From Opitutaceae bacterium (GTDB taxonomy: Bacteria; Verrucomicrobiota; Verrucomicrobiia; Opitutales; Opitutaceae), in the NCBI GenBank assembly GCA_947471115.1, contig CANIXX010000003.1:1-45063 (forward strand): a stretch of 45,063 nucleotides of DNA, written 5' to 3'. Below, piece by piece: positions 38,177 to 45,063 of this stretch (its first letter is position 1; every line of letters starts with the position of its first letter). The translations under genes were made by a program, and so were the position numbers. The notes under the pieces were generated by a model, which did not search any database, was not told where the DNA came from, and saw nothing but the letters and a program-made list of their open reading frames with translations.

Positions 38177-38209
38177 GGGGGGGGGGACTAGTAGGACTGC
38201 CCCCCCCCC
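38177..38209. repeat. G10 ... C10 homopolymer inverted repeat
   Basis: GGGGGGGGGG-actagtaggactg-CCCCCCCCCC just downstream of the terminator hairpin and 11 nt from the end of the FucP-like gene. Confidence 0.9.
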
Positions 38210-38220
38210 TTGAGCACCGA

Positions 38221-39558
38221 TCAGTGCCCGCTTTTGGTTTTTAGTCCGACAATACCATCGGCCTTGCTCAAACGGGCCCAGTTACAGCCGTAATAAGCGA
38301 CCACGGCGAAGCAGACCAACGGCACAATGAAGCTGCGGGCCATGCCAAAGTGATCACCGACGGCCCCCATGACCTTGGGCACAATCGCGCCACCCATAAT
38401 AGCCATAACAATGAAGGAGGATGCCTGTTTCGCACGCGAACCCAGACCATGTATGCCCAGCGCGAAGATGGTCGGAAACATGATCGACATGAAGAAATAG
38501 CTGACGAACACCGCAGCGACGGAAATCCAACCCAGTTTCAAAAAGACAACGAGGCAAGCGACGATGTTAAGTAGACCGTAAAGGCCGAGGACCTTGTGCG
38601 CGGCGAACTTTTTAAGAATGGCTGCACCGGAGAATCGACCGGCCATGAAACAAGTGAAGCCAAGAGAGGCGAGGTAGGCAGCCCCCTTGTCGGTGAGCGT
38701 GAGCAGTCCGGCCGTGTTCGTTTCAAAGCAACCGGCAGCCATGCCCGTGTTCCAGGACGCAGGGATTGTCGGCAACTCGGTGGTCATGTAATTTATGAAA
38801 AAACTAAAAATGCCCGACTGGGCCGCCACATAGAAAAACTGGGCGACTACGGCCATGACAAAGTGGGGATGTGACCAAATGGAATGCGAGACACCGGGAT
38901 TGGCCTCTTCGAGGTGATAGTTGTCCTCTGATTTGATGTCGGGGACGCGGGCGTGGTAGAAGACCACTGCGAGGATGGTTACCACTAGGCCGACCGCGGC
39001 GTAGGGTATCCACAGGGTCTCACTGCCGGTGCTCGCACCCGATGCGTCCTTGCCGTAGAAAAAAATACCGCCAGCGATGGGGCCGAAAATCCAGCCGATA
39101 CCATTGCAGGATTGGGCCAGATTGATGCGCGTGGCGGCAAATTCAGGTGGCCCGAGCACCGTCGTATAGGGGTTGGCCACGGTTTCCAAAAAGGTGAGGC
39201 CGGCGGCGATCACACAGACGCCGAGCAAGAATGCCCAGAAAGTGGCGATATGGGAGGCGGGTATAAACCAAAAGCCGCCCACGGCGACCATGAGCAGCCC
39301 CACTATAATCGCGCCCTTATAACCAAATTTGGATGCCAGTAGCCCGGCGGGTAAAGCCATCAGGAAATAGCCAAGGTAGTGAGCAAACTGCACCCAAGCG
39401 GACTGCGCCAGAGTTAGCCCCAGTTCCTGTTGAAAATGTTTATCCATAACGTCGATCATACCGTTGCAAAACCCCCAGAGGAGGAACAACGACGTGATGA
39501 GCACGTAGGTGATAAGATGGTTTTGACCGTCGTCGGTCCGGAATAGTCCTTTTTTCAT
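38221..39558 (-). CDS. fucP: FucP-like MFS sugar:H+ symporter (L-fucose permease family)
   Basis: YVLITSLFLLWGFCNGMIDVMDKHFQQELGLTLAQSAWVQFAHYLGYFLMALPAGLLASKFGYKGAIIVGL; LTFLETVANPYTTVLGP; typical FucP layout. Substrate not determined. Confidence 0.9.
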   Translation of the reverse strand: MKKGLFRTDDGQNHLITYVLITSLFLLWGFCNGMIDVMDKHFQQELGLTLAQSAWVQFAHYLGYFLMALPAGLLASKFGYKGAIIVGLLMVAVGGFWFIPASHIATFWAFLLGVCVIAAGLTFLETVANPYTTVLGPPEFAATRINLAQSCNGIGWIFGPIAGGIFFYGKDASGASTGSETLWIPYAAVGLVVTILAVVFYHARVPDIKSEDNYHLEEANPGVSHSIWSHPHFVMAVVAQFFYVAAQSGIFSFFINYMTTELPTIPASWNTGMAAGCFETNTAGLLTLTDKGAAYLASLGFTCFMAGRFSGAAILKKFAAHKVLGLYGLLNIVACLVVFLKLGWISVAAVFVSYFFMSIMFPTIFALGIHGLGSRAKQASSFIVMAIMGGAIVPKVMGAVGDHFGMARSFIVPLVCFAVVAYYGCNWARLSKADGIVGLKTKSGH

Positions 39559-39818
39559 ATTTTTGGGAAGAAAGTGTTTAGGCGGATTCGATAATCAGGT
39601 TGCCGTATTGGGTCGTCTCCCGGTGCGGATGAGGCCAATCGCATGACCGATTGCTGGAGCTGGGTTGCCATATCAATTCCCGCGCTTGGCGACAGGAGGC
39701 GTATCCGCTTTGGCGACGCCCAGGACGTCACACATGGCGAGCACGAGCGTAGTAAACAGAACGTGGGCAACGGCAATCTCTAGCCTGGCTGGTTGCGGTG
39801 GGCGGAAGCGATCCCCAT

Positions 39819-42242
39819 TTATAGAGAGGGCTTCGCCGGTGGGGTTGAGATGAGCGTGATCTCGGCCATAGGCAGGCCGAAGACCTCCGCACGTAGCTTG
39901 ATGGGGCCGGGCGTAAGTCCTGCGCGCACATAGGCAAAGGCAACCCCGGCCTGCGCTCGGAACGGGTTGGCTCCGATTGAAGTATCACCAACAATTGAGC
40001 CGGGGCCGACGATGGAGAAGCGCACTTCGTCGTCAGCGGTGGGCGAAGGTTGGCCGTTGGCGTCCTGCAACTCGGCGTAGATCATGACCAAGTCCGAGCC
40101 GTTGGCTTGAAGGGCCGGGCCGGCGTTGTCGGCTTTAAACACGATTCGCCTTGGGATTCCCGGGGCGCGGACGACATGCGTGGCCACGACCTGGCCGCCG
40201 ATCAGTCCCTCGGCATTGAGTTCACCGGGCACCCACCGCGTGGACTTGCCGTCAGCGGTGGTCTGCTTGCGGCCGCGTGAATAGGTAAGACCTTTGAAGG
40301 TGAAAGGAGGATGAGGCAGGTTGGCGAATGCGTCGGGTTTCTGTTGGGCGATGAGTTTGCCGTCTTGGATGAGTCGAACCTCTTCGCAGTTAGCGAAAAC
40401 GGTGACGTCAGGGGTGGACGTGAGGTGCCATTGGTTGGCGATGAACACGAACGGGCCGTCAGTTAGACCGGGGACTTTTACCTCGGGCGGGCGCTGGCTG
40501 GCGAAGAGCCAGTAAGCGTATTTGGGGATACGATAAACATCAAGGAAACCGCCGAGGAAGGGATTGCGATTATAGCCTCGTTGGTGGTCGATGCCAGCCC
40601 AGTGGGTCATTCCGCAGAGTCGGCCACCGGAGCGAGCCGGTGACAGGCACCAGTCCATTTTGGTGGTAAGCCAGGAGGATTGGCGGAGGAGGGCCGCCTC
40701 ACCCCAAATGCGGCGCTGGCGGTTCCAACCTTGCTGGTCGTAGTAGGTATCGGTCGCATCGCCATCGCCCCACTCACGGATCCAAAGCGGCTTGGGAATG
40801 CTGGCGTTGTAGGTGACGTCAAAGGTCATCGCGACCTCCCTGCTCGGATAGTGGTCGGAGGCGGTGTAGGTCTGGTCGCCGGGTAATTCGTTATGGACGA
40901 TGCGGTGAATGGCTTCGGAAAACTCCGCGGTCACGTTGGTTGCTTCGTTAAGCTGGGGCTCCCACAGAATGACTGAAGGGCGGTTACGATCCCGTCGGAC
41001 CATGGTGCGCACAGCGGCCCTGGCGCGTTCGTCGAACGCACCGGGTTGATACCATTGCCAGCCGGGATTGGAGACGATGTTCAGCATCCCGAGTTCATCT
41101 GAGGCGTCCATAAACGCGGGCGATTGCGGGTAGTGGCTGCGAATTGATAGACAGCCGGCTTCGCGCAGTTTTTTGACATCACGATACTGTAAACTATCCG
41201 GCGCGGCGTAGCCGATGTAGGGAAAGTCTTGGTGGCGGTTGGTGCCAATAGCGATCAGGCGTTCACCGTTAATAAAAAAGCCCTTTTCGCGATCAAAACG
41301 AATTCTGCGGATGCCAATGCGGGTGCTTTGAGTGTCCGTAACCGCCTTACCTAGCAGAACCTCGGAAACAACGGTGTAAAGGTGCGGATGGTAGGGGTGC
41401 CAAAGTAGAGGTTGGGGCACTTCGATGTCTTGCTTGAGCGTCGCCAGGTTACCCGCCGGCACGATGAGCGGGCCGACGTTTCGAGCGACTTCCTTACCGT
41501 CGGGGGCGAGTATTCGCGTGAGGATCTGGGTTTCTGTGCTGGCGGTGGTTCGGTTGCCGACTTCGGTGGCCACCCGAACCACAGCGCGTTCCTTGCCGAC
41601 TTCAGGGAAGGTAACGAGCACACCTCCGCCACCAACGGTGGGGGAGAGCAGCGCATCGGTGATGGAGACTGGATTGCTAACAGTAAGGGTGACGTTTCGA
41701 TAAATACCGCCGAAGTAGGTCATATCGGTGCGCCCCTGCGGCTTACCTGGCGGCACCTCTGGGTTGTCGCGGTTGTCGAGTTTGACCGCGATCACGTTGC
41801 GCTGGCCCAGACGCAAGCGATCCGATAGGTCGATAACAAAGGGAATATAGCCGCCATGGTGGGTGAACAGCGGTTCGCCGTTGAGCCAAAGCTCGGCAAC
41901 CTGCATCGCGCCGTCGAAGCGCAGCAGCACATTGCGCCCCTGCCAAGTGGCAGGCACCTCGATCTCCCGACGGTACCAGGCGATCCCTTGAAAGTTGCGA
42001 TTGCCGCTGGCGTTTTCGGGCTCCAAGCGCACGGAGTGAGGCAGGTGCACCACCTCCCAACGGCTGTCGTCCAACGCTGGGCTTTGATATTCGCCGTCCA
42101 TATCCGGCCTGTCGATGCGTAGAAAACGCCAGGTCGGGTTCAGGTTAAATTCCTGTCGCGTAAGGTCTGCCCGACTTTCGGTGCGCAGTCCGGCAAATGC
42201 GAGGAGGGTAACAATCAATAAGTAACGTACGAAGAGGTGCAT
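39819..42242 (-). CDS. Glycoside hydrolase family 2 (beta-galactosidase-like), secreted
   Basis: ORF opens at 42329; MHLFVRYLLIVTLLAFAGLRTESRA at 42242 is a good signal peptide. LNPTWRFLRID...WEVVHLPHSVRLE, GIAWYRREIEVPATWQGRNVLLRFDGAMQVAELWLNGEPLFTHHGGYIPF, GTNRHQDFPYIGYA, DRNRPSVILWEPQLNE. Confidence 0.9.
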   Translation of the reverse strand: MHLFVRYLLIVTLLAFAGLRTESRADLTRQEFNLNPTWRFLRIDRPDMDGEYQSPALDDSRWEVVHLPHSVRLEPENASGNRNFQGIAWYRREIEVPATWQGRNVLLRFDGAMQVAELWLNGEPLFTHHGGYIPFVIDLSDRLRLGQRNVIAVKLDNRDNPEVPPGKPQGRTDMTYFGGIYRNVTLTVSNPVSITDALLSPTVGGGGVLVTFPEVGKERAVVRVATEVGNRTTASTETQILTRILAPDGKEVARNVGPLIVPAGNLATLKQDIEVPQPLLWHPYHPHLYTVVSEVLLGKAVTDTQSTRIGIRRIRFDREKGFFINGERLIAIGTNRHQDFPYIGYAAPDSLQYRDVKKLREAGCLSIRSHYPQSPAFMDASDELGMLNIVSNPGWQWYQPGAFDERARAAVRTMVRRDRNRPSVILWEPQLNEATNVTAEFSEAIHRIVHNELPGDQTYTASDHYPSREVAMTFDVTYNASIPKPLWIREWGDGDATDTYYDQQGWNRQRRIWGEAALLRQSSWLTTKMDWCLSPARSGGRLCGMTHWAGIDHQRGYNRNPFLGGFLDVYRIPKYAYWLFASQRPPEVKVPGLTDGPFVFIANQWHLTSTPDVTVFANCEEVRLIQDGKLIAQQKPDAFANLPHPPFTFKGLTYSRGRKQTTADGKSTRWVPGELNAEGLIGGQVVATHVVRAPGIPRRIVFKADNAGPALQANGSDLVMIYAELQDANGQPSPTADDEVRFSIVGPGSIVGDTSIGANPFRAQAGVAFAYVRAGLTPGPIKLRAEVFGLPMAEITLISTPPAKPSL

Positions 42243-42695
42243 GAATTCATTGGGCGTAGGGGCAATGACTGTAAGGCATTGCGCAACTTGGTGTTTTTTC
42301 GGCGTCAGGGGTATCGTGGGCGTGAACAATAATCACTTGGGGGCGGCGAGCGCGTTCACTGCGAAAGAGGCGGCCAACAGGAGTCGAAAGATTGCGGGCT
42401 GCATAGGAGTATATCATTAAAACTGCGGCCGGCGTTTAATACTTTTCCGATTGTATCACCTGCCCCCCGTGTCCGATACCCACAACCACACCGAATATTA
42501 TGCATTTTCACGCAAAGACCGCTTTAAAAACTTCTTAACGGCTATTCGTCAGCCGGAACCCGCCACCCACCCCAACAACCGTCAATAAAGCTGCTGCTGC
42601 ATCACTCGACTATTATTCACTGGTTTATAATGATCGGTCAAAGATTGATTGGTTGTGAGCGGCGAGCATGAAGCTGCCTATTTTTGGCGGTCGCA

Positions 42696-42773
42696 TTGCG
42701 TAAAAATCCACATAAAGCGCCCTAAAAACACTATTGGTGAGGTCCGTAATGTGGGATTATACGAGCCGAGTTA
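42696..42773 (+). promoter_or_regulatory. Conserved upstream block, copy C
   Basis: TTGCGTAAAAATCCACATAAAGCGCCCTAAAAACACTATTGGTGAGGTCCGTAATGTGGGATTATACGAGCCGAGTTA; gap-free alignment to copy B, about 54/78 identical by hand count. Confidence 0.6.
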
Positions 42774-42871
42774 CTTCACCCCTGCAGGTGCCCCGTATCA
42801 GACCACGCCACCGCTCCGCGAAAGCCAAATAGTGCCATGGCCGCTCAAATCCGGATCTCTTTCATTAATTT

Positions 42872-43163
42872 ATGAACACAATTCAAAGCTTCACTCTCCT
42901 AGCGGCCTACTTGGCCTTCGCTGGTTCATTTCACGCCAACGTAAACTAGACCGCAGTATTCTCCAAAAAGGAAAGTGGCGATCACCACCGATCTCAAGGA
43001 CGGTAAAAAAGAGTGGAGGATCACTTACCGCGGCAAACCGCTTCCGGCCGAGGGCGCCCATGGCGTAATGACCGTCAACAGCGATTTCGCTGCCCCCCTA
43101 AGATCCCAGGCACCGAGCTGCTTGCTCCGACTCCAACTTAAACTGCGTACGATCATCCCATGA
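42872..43163 (+). pseudogene. Decayed secreted protein gene, N-terminal part GH97-like
   Basis: ATG 42872: MNTIQSFTLLAAYLAFAGSFHANVN* (signal peptide, stop at 42947-42949), then in another frame SPKRKVAITTDLKDGKKEWRITYRGKPLPAEGAHGVMTVNSDFAAPL, resembling the GH97 N-domain start; a further frame ends KIPGTELLAPTPT*. Confidence 0.5.
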
Positions 43164-45063
43164 ACCCAACTTTCGAACCTCCACAAATGCCCCCCTGCCG
43201 ACGTCTCGCAACATGGCTGCTCATGGCGGTGCTATCCGCCACGATGTCAGCCGCCGACCTCCCTGCAGTGGTGGGCACCACCGCAGTAAAGGCGGCAGGT
43301 TCGTTCGTCATAAAGGACGAGCAGTTCATGCTCAACGGCCAGCCGTTCGTCTATCGGGCCGGCGAGATTCATCCGGCACGAGTGCCCAAGGAATACTGGC
43401 GGCATCGGCTCCAGATGCTTAAGGCCATGGGCCTAAACACGGTGGGTATCTACCTTTTTTGGAACCAGATAGAATCTACTCCAGGCCAATTTGATTGGAC
43501 GGGCCAGGCGGACTACGCCGAGTTCTGCCGTATCGCCAAAGAAGAGGGGATGTGGGTGGTGTTGCGCCCCGGACCCTATGTCTGCGCGGAATGGGACATG
43601 GGCGGTCATCCCTGGTGGCTGGCCCAAAGCGGATCCATGGAGGTCCGTTCCCGAGACCCCAAATACCTGGAACCAGCGCTGCGATATCTCAAGGAGGTCT
43701 GCCGGGTCCTGGCTCCGCACCAGATCACCCGGGGCGGTTCAATCATTCTTTATCAGGTGGAAAACGAATATTCCAAATCGGATCAGGAGTATCTGTCCTT
43801 GCTGATGAAGGTCGCCACCGACAACGGCATCGAGGTGCCGCTGATCGCCTGCAATCCACCCGGAGATGATGGACGTCGCCTTAAGCTGAACTACCGGGAT
43901 GACCTGTTCCAGACCGTCAATTTCGGACGCGGCAATGCTCAAACGGCCATAGCGACGCTAAAGAAATTCAAGAAGCACGGCCCCTACGCCAACGGAGAAT
44001 TCTACCCCGGCTGGTTCGATTCCTGGGGCCGCAACCACCAGAAGGGTTCGGCGACGTCCAGCCTCAAGGACCTGGATTGGATGATGACCAACCGCATCTC
44101 GTTCAGCATTTACATGGCCCATGGAGGCACCAATTTCGGCCTGTGGGCCTCGGGGGGGGCAGCGCCGATCCGGCCGTTGACTACCAGTTACGACTATGAC
44201 GCGCCGCTCAACGAATCCGGCCAGATTACTGAGAAATACACCCTAATCCGGGACCTGATCACCAAGCATCTGCCGGCTGGTGAAACGCTGCCTCCGGTGC
44301 CTGCGCCGCTGCCCACCATAGCCGTGGAGCCATTCACCCTAACTGCGGTCAGTCCGGTGCTGGAGACCACCACTCCGGCGATCGCGGCCGAGATACCGCA
44401 ATCCATGGAGTTCTACAACCAGGGCCATGGGGCAATCCTCTATCGAACCAAATTGTCCGCCGGACCGGCTGCGGATCTGGTGGTGAAGGACATCCACGAT
44501 TTTGCATGGGTGTTCCTCAACGGGAAGAAGCTGGGGATGATGGATCGCCGGACCGCGTCCTGCACGGTGGCGCTGCCGGAATTGAAAGAGCCGGCCACGC
44601 TGGATATCTTCGTCATGGCGATGGGGCGCGGCAACAGCGGGCAGATCGAACTCAAGGGGGTGATCGCTCCAGTGAAGCGGGGAACCCAGGAGCTAAAGGG
44701 CTGGAGCGTCTTCCCCATGCCGCTGGATGCCGCCCAGTTATCGCGTCTGCGTTTTGCGCCGGGCACCTCGACCAATCCGGCCTTTTATCGTGGCTCCTTC
44801 CAGGTCGCCACGGTGGGTGACACCTTCCTAGATTTTCGCGGATTGGGCCACGGGGTGATGTGGGTGAATGGCCATTGCTTGGGTCGTTACTGGAACATCG
44901 GTCCCCAGCAGACCCTGTATTGCCCCGGTCCCTGGCTGAAAACCGGCACCAACGAAGTGATCATCCTCGAATGCCTGGAGACCGCCGCGCCCCGGATCGC
45001 CGGGCTCAAGGAGGCGATCCTGTCCGAACTCCACAATGAGTTGGATTTCTCCAAGGTAACGTA
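43160..45063 (+). CDS. Glycoside hydrolase family 35 beta-galactosidase, secreted; truncated by window end
   Basis: Absent from the ORF track because it has no stop. ATG 43160 gives MNPTFEPPQMPPCRRLATWLLMAVLSATMSAADLP...FVIKDEQFMLNGQPFVYRAGEIHPARVPKEYWRHRLQMLKAMGLNTVGIYLFWNQIESTPGQFDWTG...LRPGPYVCAEWDMGGHPWWL...YQVENEYS. Confidence 0.9.
   Translation, partial: MNPTFEPPQMPPCRRLATWLLMAVLSATMSAADLPAVVGTTAVKAAGSFVIKDEQFMLNGQPFVYRAGEIHPARVPKEYWRHRLQMLKAMGLNTVGIYLFWNQIESTPGQFDWTGQADYAEFCRIAKEEGMWVVLRPGPYVCAEWDMGGHPWWLAQSGSMEVRSRDPKYLEPALRYLKEVCRVLAPHQITRGGSIILYQVENEYSKSDQEYLSLLMKVATDNGIEVPLIACNPPGDDGRRLKLNYRDDLFQTVNFGRGNAQTAIATLKKFKKHGPYANGEFYPGWFDSWGRNHQKGSATSSLKDLDWMMTNRISFSIYMAHGGTNFGLWASGGAAPIRPLTTSYDYDAPLNESGQITEKYTLIRDLITKHLPAGETLPPVPAPLPTIAVEPFTLTAVSPVLETTTPAIAAEIPQSMEFYNQGHGAILYRTKLSAGPAADLVVKDIHDFAWVFLNGKKLGMMDRRTASCTVALPELKEPATLDIFVMAMGRGNSGQIELKGVIAPVKRGTQELKGWSVFPMPLDAAQLSRLRFAPGTSTNPAFYRGSFQVATVGDTFLDFRGLGHGVMWVNGHCLGRYWNIGPQQTLYCPGPWLKTGTNEVIILECLETAAPRIAGLKEAILSELHNELDFSKVT

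Noticed and set aside
39555-39818. Possible small gene between FucP and GH2 (minus strand RLEIAVAHVLFTTLVLAMCDVLGVAKADTPPVAKRGN*, then NPAPAIGHAIGLIRTGRRPNTATLIIESA*)
   Set aside because: Coding-like texture but broken frames and no family recognised; could be gene debris, too weak to call.

Overview
The window looks like a polysaccharide-utilisation and surface-protein region from a Verrucomicrobia/Opitutaceae-like chromosome. This taxonomic guess rests on gene content: PEP-CTERM and autotransporter-associated repeats, a giant prepilin-like protein, many XylR-like/glycoside hydrolase pairings and no SusCD. Supported genes, left to right: partial GH2 (-); vWA-like membrane protein (-); alpha-glucuronidase-like GH (+); PEP-CTERM autotransporter-repeat protein (+); small secreted protein, GH97, paralogous small secreted protein and 1261-aa prepilin-like protein (all -); GH86-like, beta-propeller GH and FAD-dependent oxidoreductase (all -); LacI-sensor/AraC-output regulator (+); 2368-aa PA14/heparinase-like/beta-strand-repeat protein (-); GH35, SGNH hydrolase, GH98-like and L-galactose-dehydrogenase-like AKR (all +); FucP-like symporter and GH2 (both -); partial GH35 (+). 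The most interesting unexplained items are: (i) a 77-78 nt block found three times upstream of hydrolase genes; (ii) a ~354 nt repeated leader plus gene start whose second copy is a decayed stub; (iii) an uncharacterised pair of small secreted paralogs flanking GH97 and overlapping the prepilin-like gene; (iv) an L-galactose/L-fucose catabolic signature (L-GalDH-like AKR + FucP + GH98 + GH2/GH35); (v) several poly-G/C tracts, including a G10/C10 hairpin; (vi) several decayed gene fragments. No tRNA, rRNA, CRISPR array or intact mobile element was recognised. All family calls come from reading the protein sequence, without database searches.
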